Assembly (NCBI GenBank): GCA_036677805.1
Contig: JAVBVS010000024.1
Span: 124,001 to 188,000, forward strand
Origin: SIG78 sp036677805
GTDB lineage: Bacteria; Verrucomicrobiota; Lentisphaeria; Victivallales; Victivallaceae
DNA length: 64,000 nt
Direction of reading: 5' to 3'
In this document: positions 32,562-41,081 of the stretch, piece by piece
Layout of the letters: the number at the start of each line of letters is the position of its first letter
Numbering within the stretch: position 1 is the first letter of the stretch
The notes under the pieces: model-generated
Told to the model about the DNA's origin: nothing
Seen by the model: the letters and a program-made list of their open reading frames with translations, nothing else
Database searches by the model: none
Made by a program: the position numbers and the translations under genes

Positions 32562-33830
32562 TTACTTCCGAAGCGCGAAGTCGCGCGCCATGCCCATGAG
32601 CTTGTATTTGCTTGCGAGCTGGCTGCGCAAGCCTTCCGGTTCCATGCCGGTGGCCAGCATCTGGAGAAAGTCATCGCGCACCAGCGCGAAATGGAATTCG
32701 TGTCCGTCGACCATCGACGACGGCGGCGTCACCAGGCAGCGGCCGGCTACGATTTCGACCTTGGCATCGGCATAGCCGAGTTGTTCCAGCCGGCGGGCGA
32801 TGATCGGTTGCAGCGCTTCGGGCTTCATCGTGCGCGGCTTGACATAAACCAGCGCCTTGAAGCCGGTCTGCGGCCCCTGTTCGACGAACAGGTCGCTTAC
32901 GGTGCCGCGCGCGATCTGATTGTGCATGTCCCCGCCGCCCGGAGGCGCTTCAAGATTCCACTGGGCTCCGACGCGCACGGTGACGTCGCGGTAACGCGCG
33001 GTGAGGGTGCCGTTGCAGGCGACCTGAAGCACATTGTCTTTGACCCGGTCGGCGAATTCGGGCGGGAACGCCTTGACTTTGGTGATCAGTTCGAATTTGT
33101 CCGCCGGCACACCGGTGGTGCGCAGTTCGGCGTCGAGCAGTTCGACCTCATTGTCGAAATCGATCGCGAGGTCGCCGTAAAGCATCCACTGGGCGTTGTC
33201 GATCAGGTGGGTCGCCACGTCGCAGAGGCCGCAACCCTGTTTGTTGACGTCGAAGTACCAGGCCGGACGCACCAGCGGCGCGCCGTTGACCGTCTTGTAA
33301 AGATGATGGATGGTGTTGTTTTCGATCATCGGCAGATCGCCGTCGGCGCGGAATTCACCGAAAATTTCCGGCGTCAGCAGAAGATCGCGGAGCAGCCGGG
33401 CCGAAGGCTCGTGCCGTCCGGTCATGATGTCGACCACCGGCTTGCCACCGGCGGCCAGCGCTTTCTCAAGCACGGCGACGCCGGTGCTGTCGATGGTCAC
33501 CGGTTTGTCGGTAAGAATCGCATAGCCGGCGCGGTGCATGGCGTCGAGATAATAGACCTTGCGGTCGTTGCGCCCGGCGAAGACGGCGATGTCGCCGCCC
33601 TTGAAGGCCGCGGCTTTGTCCAGAAAATCATCGCCGGTATAGACATGGTAAATCCAGTCGGTCGGTTCTTCGGCGCGTTCGTTGAACGCGTTGATCAGCT
33701 TCATGAAATGGTCGAGGTCGCTGCCCGCTTCCGAGAAGATGTAGACATCGCGGCTCAGCTCCGGGTGTCGCCGCCGCAAAATCAGTCCGGCGTGAAAATG
33801 CCCCGGATTGACGATTACCAATGTATGCAT
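32562..33830 (-). CDS. Gfo/Idh/MocA-family oxidoreductase
   Basis: 422 residues from the ATG at 33830, which has GGGAGG at good spacing and a promoter just upstream. The N-terminal NAD(P)-binding half is atypical at the very start (HTLVIVNPGHFHAGLIL) but has GYAILTDKPVTID, matching the EKP-type motif of the family, and VVDIMTGRHEPSARLLRD. The C-terminal half has NKQGCGLCDVATHLIDNAQWML, the usual GG-hxDhGxHhhD helix of these sugar dehydrogenases. Substrate unknown. Precedes aspS. Confidence 0.8.
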   Translation of the reverse strand: MHTLVIVNPGHFHAGLILRRRHPELSRDVYIFSEAGSDLDHFMKLINAFNERAEEPTDWIYHVYTGDDFLDKAAAFKGGDIAVFAGRNDRKVYYLDAMHRAGYAILTDKPVTIDSTGVAVLEKALAAGGKPVVDIMTGRHEPSARLLRDLLLTPEIFGEFRADGDLPMIENNTIHHLYKTVNGAPLVRPAWYFDVNKQGCGLCDVATHLIDNAQWMLYGDLAIDFDNEVELLDAELRTTGVPADKFELITKVKAFPPEFADRVKDNVLQVACNGTLTARYRDVTVRVGAQWNLEAPPGGGDMHNQIARGTVSDLFVEQGPQTGFKALVYVKPRTMKPEALQPIIARRLEQLGYADAKVEIVAGRCLVTPPSSMVDGHEFHFALVRDDFLQMLATGMEPEGLRSQLASKYKLMGMARDFALRK

Positions 33831-33877
33831 GAATAACCTCCCTGAATGAATATGACCGTGAAAACACACCGAACGAT

Positions 33878-33906
33878 AATGTAACCCGCAAATAACCTGA
33901 AAACAA
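33878..33906 (-). promoter_or_regulatory. promoter of the oxidoreductase-aspS unit
   Basis: Minus strand TTGTTT (33906-33901), 17 bp spacer, TACATT (33883-33878); leader of about 40 nt. Confidence 0.45.
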
Positions 33907-33984
33907 GTCGGAAGCCTTTTTTTTTCAGTTTTTAACCCGGAGAATTCATCCGACGCGGATGGCGGGCGAACGGGCGGGGCCGGC

Positions 33985-34019
33985 AAAAAGCACGGCGCCG
34001 CTGTCGGCAGCGGCGCCGT
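33985..34019 (-). terminator. intrinsic terminator of the hslO-sigma-anti-sigma operon
   Basis: Perfect 12 bp stem ACGGCGCCGCTG / CAGCGGCGCCGT with a four-base loop, followed in the minus direction by GCTTTTT. Confidence 0.9.
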
Positions 34020-34058
34020 ATGAAACAAATTGATCAAAGGGGGGCTTGGCGCATACGG

Positions 34059-34325
34059 TCAACAGACCTGCTCTTCGCGGAGTTTGCGGTGCACGTTCAG
34101 TTTGATCTGCTCAATGGCGATTCCGGCGCATTCGGCCAGAATCCGCTCCCGCCACAGAACCAGCCCTTCTTCCAGCTGCCGCAACCGTCTCCGGCACATC
34201 GGGCAGGCGGAGATGTGCACCGCCGCCGGGTGGCAGGGCGGGAGTTCGCCGACGCCATACAGCCCCAGAACTTCATCGGACGGACACCGGGCAGCGAACG
34301 GCTGCGCCTTGAACGCGTCTGTCAT
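34059..34325 (-). CDS. zinc-finger anti-sigma-like protein
   Basis: 88 residues. Pattern CPSDEVLGLYGVGELPPCHPAA, then HISACPMCRRRLRQLEE is that of a zf-HC2/ZAS anti-sigma domain: Cys14, His37, Cys41 and Cys44 as candidate zinc ligands (HxxxCxxC). No membrane segment follows, so it is a soluble anti-sigma factor, comparable in layout to RsrA or ChrR N-domains. It starts 21 bp after the ECF sigma gene, which is its expected partner. Confidence 0.75.
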   Translation of the reverse strand: MTDAFKAQPFAARCPSDEVLGLYGVGELPPCHPAAVHISACPMCRRRLRQLEEGLVLWRERILAECAGIAIEQIKLNVHRKLREEQVC

Positions 34326-34346
34326 GCAGGAATCTCCTTGAGTTTT

Positions 34347-34976
34347 TCATACCGCCGCCGGCTCCAGACCGAATCTTCTCAGCCGTTTCAGCAGGATGTC
34401 GCGACCGCGCGACAACCGCGATTTGATGGTTCCGAGCTGACAGGACTGGATGCGTGCAATATCCTCATAGGCGAAATTCTGCAAGTGTCTCAACACCATG
34501 GTTTCGCGCAACGAGTCCGGGAGTTGTCCGATTTCCTGGACCAGCAACTCGCCGAGCTCGGCGTTGGACAACGCCTTTTCCGGCGTGTGCGTTTCGTCGG
34601 GGATATTGAAGTCCTCCTGTTCCTGATCGCCGCCCGGCTCGGGCGGTCTGCTCAGGCTTAGATTGACATCGCTGCCCCGTCTTTTGTTCCAATGATATTT
34701 ATTGTGAGCCTGATTGATCACGATCCGGCAGAGCCAGGTAAGCAGCAGCGACTCGCCCCGGAATCCGGGCAGCGCCCGGTAGGCCTTGACCAGCGCATCC
34801 TGAACGACCTCCTCGGCATCGTGATGGCTGTTCAGAATGGCATAGGCGGTCTGGTAAAGACGCCCGGCATAGCGCTCGATGATGCGGTCGAAGGCGATTT
34901 CGTCACCGGACTTGATCCGCAGAATCAGCTCTTCATCGGCAATCTCACAGCAAATCGGGTTGGTGTTGTAATTCAT
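34347..34976 (-). CDS. ECF-type RNA polymerase sigma factor
   Basis: 209 residues from the ATG at 34976, overlapping the hslO stop by 4 bp. Region 2 (about 20-95) has FDRIIERYAGRLYQTAYAIL, DAEEVVQDALVKAYRAL and TWLCRIVINQAHNKY. A charged linker follows (101-140). Region 4 (about 145-200) has LPDSLRETMVLRHLQNFAYE and LGTIKSRLSRGRDILLKRL. Region 3 is missing, as in ECF sigmas. Probably held inactive by the downstream zinc-finger protein. Confidence 0.92.
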   Translation of the reverse strand: MNYNTNPICCEIADEELILRIKSGDEIAFDRIIERYAGRLYQTAYAILNSHHDAEEVVQDALVKAYRALPGFRGESLLLTWLCRIVINQAHNKYHWNKRRGSDVNLSLSRPPEPGGDQEQEDFNIPDETHTPEKALSNAELGELLVQEIGQLPDSLRETMVLRHLQNFAYEDIARIQSCQLGTIKSRLSRGRDILLKRLRRFGLEPAAV

Positions 34977-35896
34977 ATTTGCGCCCTTTCCACGTCGGCG
35001 AAGAAATCTTCCTTGCGGAAGCCGTAGCGCTTCCGGCAAAATTGACACTCGATGGTCGGATTGGCCCGCTCTTCGAAGAGCTGTTCCAAATCACTGTCCC
35101 CCAGCACCCGCATCGCGCGACTCATCGACTCGCGCGAACAACGGCACCGCCATCGCGGCGCCGCACCCCGGCTCAACACGCACTCGTCCGGACGGAACTC
35201 CGGCAACCCGGCGCATCGGGCCAGTTCGGCTAGAACGGTTTTGAGGTGGACCTCCGGCAGTTGGGCCGGATCGAGCGTCTGGCGGCAATCGGCAATGCGC
35301 GGGGAATGCAGCGCGCTCCGGAGCCGGCTGAAGATTTCGAGGTTGCAGCCCGGAAGGGCCTGCAACATCAGCACCGCCATCCGCCGGACCGGCGCTTCCG
35401 GCAGCGGCTGCCAGGAAACAAAGGTGCGGATTTCGGTTTCGATCTGATCGCTGACGCAGAAAAAGAAGGCGAGATCGCCGGCCGGATCGGCCAGCGGCGC
35501 CCGGGACTGGCCCGAACTGATGATTTTTCCCGCCGCCGAACGCGTGACCGACATCTGGCCGTCCCCGCTGCCGAAAACGGCGTCCGGATCGTCCGGGTCT
35601 CCCTCCAGCGGGTGGACCGCCAGCGGAAAGCCCCGGATCGCACCGTCGGAGGAGGCTTCGACAATCAGTCCGCGCAATGAGCCGGGGTAATCGCAGCGGA
35701 TGGAATATTTTTCATTTTCGTCAAGCATTACCGTCGCCGCCGCCGCCGCGCCCAGCGCGCCGGCCAGAGCCGCCGCTGCCGCCGGATCGGCGTCGTGTGT
35801 GGTAATTCCCGCGTTGACCATTTCCGCGGTCTCGGCCCATGCGATTCGCACGGACAGACCGGGATGAACGCCTCGGACAAGACAATCCCGTGTCAT
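34973..35896 (-). CDS. hslO: Hsp33 redox-regulated chaperone
   Basis: 307 residues. N-terminal Hsp33 holdase domain (DCLVRGVHPGLSVRIAWAET, YPGSLRGLIVEASSDG, GQMSVTRSA). The C-terminal redox switch has Cys251-x-Cys253 and Cys284-xx-Cys287 (WRCRCSRE, IECQFCRKRYGF), the CxC and CxxC zinc pairs that form disulfides on oxidation. The spacer between the pairs is 30 residues, near the usual 27-32. ATGA overlap with the ECF sigma gene. Start at 35896 rather than the far upstream ATG, with AGAGGGG ahead of it. Confidence 0.9.
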   Translation of the reverse strand: MTRDCLVRGVHPGLSVRIAWAETAEMVNAGITTHDADPAAAAALAGALGAAAAATVMLDENEKYSIRCDYPGSLRGLIVEASSDGAIRGFPLAVHPLEGDPDDPDAVFGSGDGQMSVTRSAAGKIISSGQSRAPLADPAGDLAFFFCVSDQIETEIRTFVSWQPLPEAPVRRMAVLMLQALPGCNLEIFSRLRSALHSPRIADCRQTLDPAQLPEVHLKTVLAELARCAGLPEFRPDECVLSRGAAPRWRCRCSRESMSRAMRVLGDSDLEQLFEERANPTIECQFCRKRYGFRKEDFFADVERAQI

Positions 35897-36089
35897 AGAA
35901 TGCCTACCCCTCTGATTGACGTACGCAAAGTGGACTCCCCCGCCGCGGTCGATTCTCCCTGTCGTCGCAGCGGCCCGCTTATTGTCGGATTCCGGGAACG
36001 GAATTTTTCCGGCCTCTTCACTTCCGAAAAAAATCCGGGGTTGTTTCAAACACCTTTTTCCGGGAATCTTCCCATATCCAAAAGTGTAA

Positions 36090-36320
36090 TCAGATCACCC
36101 GTTCGATTACGATTTCCGGATCAATCTCTTCCCGCAGGACACGTTCCAGTCCGTTTTTGATGGTCATGGCGGCGTGGGGACAGCCGCCGCAGGCGCCGCG
36201 CAACTTGAGCCGAACGACCTTGCCCTCGATGGCAATGATTTCCAAATCGCCGCCGTCGGACTGCAGAAAAGTGCGCAATTCATTGAGCCGGTCGGTAATT
36301 TTGTCTTTCAATTCGGGCAT
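36090..36320 (-). CDS. NifU C-terminal-like (Nfu-type) Fe-S protein
   Basis: 76 residues from the ATG at 36320. A stand-alone NifU C-terminal domain: LNELRTFLQSDGGDLEI, then VVRLKLRGACGGCPHAAMTI with Cys44 and Cys47 (CxxC) binding a bridging Fe-S cluster, then GLERVLREEIDPEI. Predicted carrier in Fe-S cluster delivery. Own promoter; transcribed toward hslO but 193 bp away from it. Confidence 0.92.
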   Translation of the reverse strand: MPELKDKITDRLNELRTFLQSDGGDLEIIAIEGKVVRLKLRGACGGCPHAAMTIKNGLERVLREEIDPEIVIERVI

Positions 36321-36373
36321 TTTCGATTCGCCTCTCGCCAAAAACGGTGTATATTAATCAGTGGACAATGATT

Positions 36374-36401
36374 ATAATAGCGTATGCTTTCCACAATGCA
36401 A
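36374..36401 (-). promoter_or_regulatory. promoter of the Nfu-type gene
   Basis: Minus strand TTGCAT (36401-36396), 16 bp spacer, TATTAT (36379-36374); leader of about 47 nt. Confidence 0.5.
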
Positions 36402-36429
36402 ATCAAAAAAACAAAATAATTTCAGAAAA

Positions 36430-36714
36430 ATGCAAAAAAAGATTACTGTCGGCGGAAGTGTTTTTTGGGGAACGCAGATAGCGACTCCGAACGCGGTTTT
36501 ATTGGTGATTGCGGGCAGCCGGGGACTGCTGGGGTGCGGATACCTCAACTGCGCCGTCGGCACCAAGCTCGGCGACGCCGTGGCCATTGTGCGCGGCGTG
36601 AAGAGTTTTGACGACATGCTTGCCGCCGCGGTGGTCGAGGTTTCGGCCCCGGCCGCCGCGCTCGGCGTGGCCGTCGGAATGACCGGACGCGAGGCGCTCG
36701 AACGCATGGCCTGA
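36430..36714 (+). CDS. DUF1805 (YunC-like) protein
   Basis: 94 residues from ATG 36430; the longer frame is AT-rich non-coding leader. It matches DUF1805: NAVLLVIAGSRGLLGCGYLN, KLGDAVAIVRGVKSFDDML and GVAVGMTGREALERMA. The family is a small alpha/beta protein of unknown function, with a conserved Gly-Cys-Gly turn. Divergent from the Nfu-type gene. The Shine-Dalgarno is poor, so the exact start is unsure. Confidence 0.8.
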   Translation: MQKKITVGGSVFWGTQIATPNAVLLVIAGSRGLLGCGYLNCAVGTKLGDAVAIVRGVKSFDDMLAAAVVEVSAPAAALGVAVGMTGREALERMA

Positions 36715-36762
36715 ATTCCGGAGTTCGGCGGGCCGAAGCCAATTAAGAAGGAGATGAATTTC

Positions 36763-37887
36763 ATGAAAGTCGTTGCCGACGACAAAATACCGTTTCTCCG
36801 GGGCGTGCTGGAAACTGACGGCGTGGCCGTCGATTACCGGCCGGGCGGAAAGATTACGCCGGAGGTGCTGCGCGGTGCCGATGCCCTGATCACCCGGACC
36901 CGGACCCGGTGCAACGCGGCTTTGCTGGCGGATTCGCCGCTGCGTTTCATCGCCACCGCCACCATCGGGTTCGATCATATCGATACGGCTTATGTGGAGT
37001 CGCGCGGCATTCATTGGACCAATGCGCCGGGCTGCAATTCCTCAAGCGTGGCGCAGTACATCGCCTCGACCCTGCTTCGCCTCGCCGTCGGCCGCGGCTT
37101 CGCGCTGGCGGGCAAAACCCTCGGCGTGGTCGGGGTGGGCAATGTCGGGCGGAAGGTGGCCGCGGTCGGCCGTGCGCTGGGCATGAAGGTGCTGCTCAAC
37201 GATCCGCCGCGGGCGCGGGCCGAAGGTATGGCGGGATTCAGTACGCTGGACGAAATTACGGCGGAATCCGATATTCTGACGTTTCATGTGCCGCTGGAGC
37301 ATGGCGGCAGCGAACCGACGTTTCATCTGGCCGACGCGGCCTTTTTGGCCCGGCTGGCGCCGGGCCGCATCCTGATCAACAGTTCCCGCGGCGAAGTGGT
37401 CGACAATGGCGCGCTGAAGCGGGCGCTGGCGGCGAAGCGGCTCCAGGCGGCGGTGCTCGACGTCTGGGAAAATGAACCCGGAATCGACCTCGAACTGCTC
37501 GGGTTGCTCGACTATGCCACGCCTCATATCGCCGGATATTCGACCGACGGCAAGGCCAACGGGACGGCGATGAGCGTGAATGCGCTGGCGGAATTCTTCG
37601 GCTTGAGCGACCGGCTGCGGCGCTGGTATCCGGCCGATGTGCCGCCGCCCGCATCGCGCGCGCTGCGCTGCCCGGAAACCGGAACGCGGGAAGCGAAACT
37701 GCTCGCGGTGGTGGCGCAGTCGTACGATGTGGCGCAGGATTCGCTGCGGCTCAAGAGTTCGCCCGCGACGTTTGAGGAGCAGCGCGGCGGCTATCCGTTG
37801 CGCCGGGAATTTCCTGCCTTCACCGTGGCCGGCGGCGACCCGGCAACCCGCGAAATTCTGAAAAAACTCGGATTTGCGCTGGTATAA
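36763..37887 (+). CDS. pdxB: erythronate-4-phosphate dehydrogenase
   Basis: 374 residues from the second of two in-frame ATGs, since AAGGAG is nine bases ahead of it and abuts the first. A D-2-hydroxyacid dehydrogenase fold. PdxB-specific start MKVVADDKIPFLRGVLE, then ATIGFDHIDTAYVESRGIHW, NAPGCNSSSVAQYIAS, Rossmann motif GVVGVGNVGRKVAAVG, and the C-terminal PDXB dimerisation region (YDVAQDSLRLKSSPATFEEQ). It oxidises 4-phosphoerythronate in the DXP-dependent route to pyridoxal phosphate. First gene of a long plus-strand run. Confidence 0.93.
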   Translation: MKVVADDKIPFLRGVLETDGVAVDYRPGGKITPEVLRGADALITRTRTRCNAALLADSPLRFIATATIGFDHIDTAYVESRGIHWTNAPGCNSSSVAQYIASTLLRLAVGRGFALAGKTLGVVGVGNVGRKVAAVGRALGMKVLLNDPPRARAEGMAGFSTLDEITAESDILTFHVPLEHGGSEPTFHLADAAFLARLAPGRILINSSRGEVVDNGALKRALAAKRLQAAVLDVWENEPGIDLELLGLLDYATPHIAGYSTDGKANGTAMSVNALAEFFGLSDRLRRWYPADVPPPASRALRCPETGTREAKLLAVVAQSYDVAQDSLRLKSSPATFEEQRGGYPLRREFPAFTVAGGDPATREILKKLGFALV

Positions 37888-37955
37888 CGCGCCCGATGCT
37901 CTTATATTACGGAATTGTCGCAAAATATCCACTCGTCACTGGTTGAGGAAAGGCA

Positions 37956-39728
37956 ATGCGCAGGAATTTGCAGGAGCTGACGGCGTTGCTGCTGGCCGTA
38001 TTCACCGCCCTGCTGCCGCTGAAATGCGGTACGCTGATCCTGCCCGGAGTGCCGAATTCGTGGCCCGACGGCCTGATCGGCTGGCTGGTCACGGCGCCGC
38101 CGCCGGCGTTTTTCGTGCTGGTTTCCGGCGGGTTGCTGGCGCTGGCGCTGGCGGCATACGGGCTGCCGGAGTGGCGCTGGCGCCGCCCGGAGTGTTTGAT
38201 TCTGGCGGGGTGGCTGCTGCTGGTTCCCGTCGGCGCGATCGGGCTGATCCATGCCGGCGGGCTGGAGCCCGGGGTGGTGGAGCTGTCCTATTTCGCGGGA
38301 CTGAGCGCCTATGCCGGAAGCGTTTATCTGCTGCTGGCGCGGCGCGGCCCGGAGTGGCGCATGACGCTGCTGCATGCCGCCGCCGCGGGCGTTCTGCTGA
38401 CGGCGGCGGTCGGCGTCTATCAATATTTCTTCGGCTTCGATGAGCTCCGGCAATATGTGCTGGAGCAGGAGAAGCTCTATGGCGTGGATTTTTCCGCCGA
38501 ATTCAAGGCGCGGATCTGGGATGTTCGGACTTATGCCACTTTCACCTTCGCCAGCGCGCTGGCCGGCTGCCTGTTGCTGACGGCTCCGCTGACGGTGGCG
38601 TTGTTGTGGCGGTGGGGGCGAAGGTTCGAGCCGGTCCGGCTTTCGCAATGGCTTTTCGCCGCTCTCGGCGGATTGATGCTGTTCGGTGTATTTCTCTCGA
38701 CCAAGGGTCGCGGCGCATTTCTCGCCGCGGTGCTGGCCGCGGCCGGACTGGCCGTACTGCGCCTGAAAAGCCTGAAGCTCAGGCTGGCGGCGGTGTTGCT
38801 CGGCCTGGCGGTGATCGCCGGCGGCGCCTGCTATATTCATTGGGCCGGTCGCGGCTTCGGATCGATGACCGAACGGGTCGGTTACGTCATCACCAGCGCG
38901 CAGATGATTCATGACCGGCCCTGGTGCGGCGAGGGCTGGGGGGATTTCGTTCACCGCCACGCCCGGATGAAGTTTCTCGGCAACGAGGAGCTGGCCAAGG
39001 ATCCGCACAATATCGTGGCGAGTTTTGCCGGGCAGGTCGGAATTCCGGGGCTGCTCTACATTCTTTCTCTGCTGGGTCTGCCGCTGTTCTGGGCCTGGCG
39101 GCGGGTCCGGGTCTCGCGCGAGGCGTGGCGCTGGGCGCTTTTCGGCGGTCTGGCGGCGTTTTATCTGCACGCCATGATGGACCTTGATCTTCAGGTGCCG
39201 GGATTGATGGCGCTGATGATTCTGGCGCAGTTCGCCCTGATCGATTTTGTCCCGGAAACAAACCCGGCGACCGGGCCGGGGCGGCGCCGGCTGGCCGGCG
39301 TTGTGCTTATCGGGATTGCGGCGGCGGCGCTGCTGGCCGGAATTCACTGGACGCGGGCGGACCGGCGGCTGGAACGGTTGCTGGATGCTGCCGGACAGAC
39401 CGTCGGCGCGGTCGGTCGGCCGACCGCGAGTCCGGCTGCGGTGCGCAAGCTGGTCGACGAAGCGGCGGCGGTCGCGCCCTATTCCATGGCGGTCTATCTG
39501 GCCGGCGGCAACTACATGCTTGCCGTCGGCAATCTGACCGCGGCGGAGCAATATTTTCTGGCGGCGCAACGGCGTTCGCCGGAATACTGGCTGTTGTTTT
39601 CGCGCCTGGCCGACGTTTACGAGCGCCGGGGCGACGCGGACAAGGCGGTTGGGTATCGCAAGGAAGCGGAGCGGCGGTTTCCGCTCAATCAAGCAATCAA
39701 AGAAAGAAAGGATCGGGCGAAAAAATGA
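37956..39728 (+). CDS. O-antigen ligase/polymerase family membrane protein with C-terminal TPR-like region
   Basis: 590 residues with about twelve hydrophobic segments (residues about 10-450). The Wzy_C/WaaL signature region includes FLSTKGRGAFLAAVLAA and a periplasmic loop SAQMIHDRPWCGEGWGDFVH with PHNIVASFAGQVGIPGLLYI. The last about 130 residues are soluble and TPR-like (AVYLAGGNYMLAVGNLTAAEQYFL, RLADVYERRGDADKAVGYRK). Such proteins join polysaccharide to lipid A core or, in the PglL branch, to proteins. GAGGAAAGG precedes the start. Its stop overlaps the next gene by 4 bp. Confidence 0.85.
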   Translation: MRRNLQELTALLLAVFTALLPLKCGTLILPGVPNSWPDGLIGWLVTAPPPAFFVLVSGGLLALALAAYGLPEWRWRRPECLILAGWLLLVPVGAIGLIHAGGLEPGVVELSYFAGLSAYAGSVYLLLARRGPEWRMTLLHAAAAGVLLTAAVGVYQYFFGFDELRQYVLEQEKLYGVDFSAEFKARIWDVRTYATFTFASALAGCLLLTAPLTVALLWRWGRRFEPVRLSQWLFAALGGLMLFGVFLSTKGRGAFLAAVLAAAGLAVLRLKSLKLRLAAVLLGLAVIAGGACYIHWAGRGFGSMTERVGYVITSAQMIHDRPWCGEGWGDFVHRHARMKFLGNEELAKDPHNIVASFAGQVGIPGLLYILSLLGLPLFWAWRRVRVSREAWRWALFGGLAAFYLHAMMDLDLQVPGLMALMILAQFALIDFVPETNPATGPGRRRLAGVVLIGIAAAALLAGIHWTRADRRLERLLDAAGQTVGAVGRPTASPAAVRKLVDEAAAVAPYSMAVYLAGGNYMLAVGNLTAAEQYFLAAQRRSPEYWLLFSRLADVYERRGDADKAVGYRKEAERRFPLNQAIKERKDRAKK

Positions 39729-41071
39729 GCGGGGCATTCTATCTGGGCACCGGCCGGGCGAACATCAATCCGACCATGCCGATTTCTCTTGCGGGGTACT
39801 TCAACATCCGCCTGTGGGACCGGATTCTGGATGACATCGAAGTTCGAGCGCTGGTATTCAAACAGGACAATACCTATGCCGGAATCGTCAGTTTCGATCT
39901 GGTTTCGGCGGCGGAGAACCTGGTGGCGCTGGTGCTCGAAAAAATCGCCGATCTGCCGATGTTTTCCCGCGAAAATCTGATTTTCACCGCGACTCACACG
40001 CATACCGCGCCCGAGGTCCGGATCAAGAGCGGCGTCGAACAATCCTATGTCGAATTCGCCGCCGGTCAGGCCGCCGCCGCGTTGCGCGCCGCCGTGGCCG
40101 ATCTGGTCGAAGCCGAAACGGTTCGGGGCGACGCCTGGGACGACCGTTTCATCTTCAACCGCCGCTACTGGATGAAATCAGGCGGCGTGACCACCAACCC
40201 CGGCAAGCTGAATCCGGATATTCTGCGTCCGGAAGGCGTGGTCGATGCCGAAATTCCGCTGTTCGGCTTCAAGCGCAAAGGCAGGCCGAACGTGTTGATC
40301 GCCAACGTGGTCAATCACAGCGACACGATCGGCGGCAACGGCGTTTCGGGCGACTGGCCGGGATTTTTCCGGCGCACCGTCGAGGCAAGTCTGGGCGCGG
40401 GCAGCATGGTGATGCCGCTGGTCGGGACGGCCGGCAACATCAATCATTTCGATGTTTCGACCGATTCCAATCAGACCTGTTATGCCGAAGCCGAACGCAT
40501 CGGCCGCGGTCTGGCGACGACCGTGCTGGCCGAACTCGACCGTCTGAAGCCCGCTTGCGCGATGCCGCTGGAAGTGCGGCACGTTCAGGTGCCCTGTCCG
40601 GGGCATGAAGTCACTCCCGAAGAACTGGCGGCGGCGCAGGCGACGGTGGCGAAATATCGCGATCTGCCGGATGTTTCCGGCTGCGCCGACCTGACTTCCG
40701 AAGATTTGGCGCGCAAGGCGCCGGTGGTGCTCAAATACTTTGCTTCGCAGGTGATTGAAATCGCCGCCCGGCCGAAGGACTGCGATTTCCCGCTGACCGG
40801 CATCTTCCTGAACGGCGCCGCGATTCTGAGCGTTCCGGGCGAGCCGTTCGTCGAAATCGGTCTGGAATTGAAAAAAATGATTTTCAACGATTATCACGCC
40901 ATGATCGCGGGGCACGGCCCCACCGGCAATCCCCAGGCCGGAGGCGGTTATATTCCGAACGCGTTCAACTACGGCCGCGGCGGCTACGAAACCGAAGGCC
41001 GTTCCAACCCCTTCAGCAAAAGCGCGTCGGAGCGGATTCTGAACGCCTACCGCAAGCTGGCGGGCCGATAG
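39725..41071 (+). CDS. neutral/alkaline ceramidase-like hydrolase
   Basis: 448 residues, no signal peptide. It resembles the N-terminal catalytic domain of neutral/alkaline non-lysosomal ceramidases: LGTGRANINPTMPISLAGY at the start, VSFDLVSA, the zinc-binding-like FTATHTHTAPEV, and NHSDTIGGNGVSGDWPGFF. Absence of a signal and of the C-terminal ceramidase domain separates it from secreted ceramidases; related proteins are common in planctomycete and lentisphaeral genomes with unknown substrates. ATGA overlap with the O-antigen ligase gene; mutM follows after 10 bp. Confidence 0.75.
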   Translation: MSGAFYLGTGRANINPTMPISLAGYFNIRLWDRILDDIEVRALVFKQDNTYAGIVSFDLVSAAENLVALVLEKIADLPMFSRENLIFTATHTHTAPEVRIKSGVEQSYVEFAAGQAAAALRAAVADLVEAETVRGDAWDDRFIFNRRYWMKSGGVTTNPGKLNPDILRPEGVVDAEIPLFGFKRKGRPNVLIANVVNHSDTIGGNGVSGDWPGFFRRTVEASLGAGSMVMPLVGTAGNINHFDVSTDSNQTCYAEAERIGRGLATTVLAELDRLKPACAMPLEVRHVQVPCPGHEVTPEELAAAQATVAKYRDLPDVSGCADLTSEDLARKAPVVLKYFASQVIEIAARPKDCDFPLTGIFLNGAAILSVPGEPFVEIGLELKKMIFNDYHAMIAGHGPTGNPQAGGGYIPNAFNYGRGGYETEGRSNPFSKSASERILNAYRKLAGR

Positions 41072-41081
41072 GAGTCTTGTC

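Noticed and set aside
30547..32775. 742-codon plus-strand frame over aspS
   Set aside because: Antisense to an unambiguous aspartyl-tRNA synthetase; no recognisable domain.
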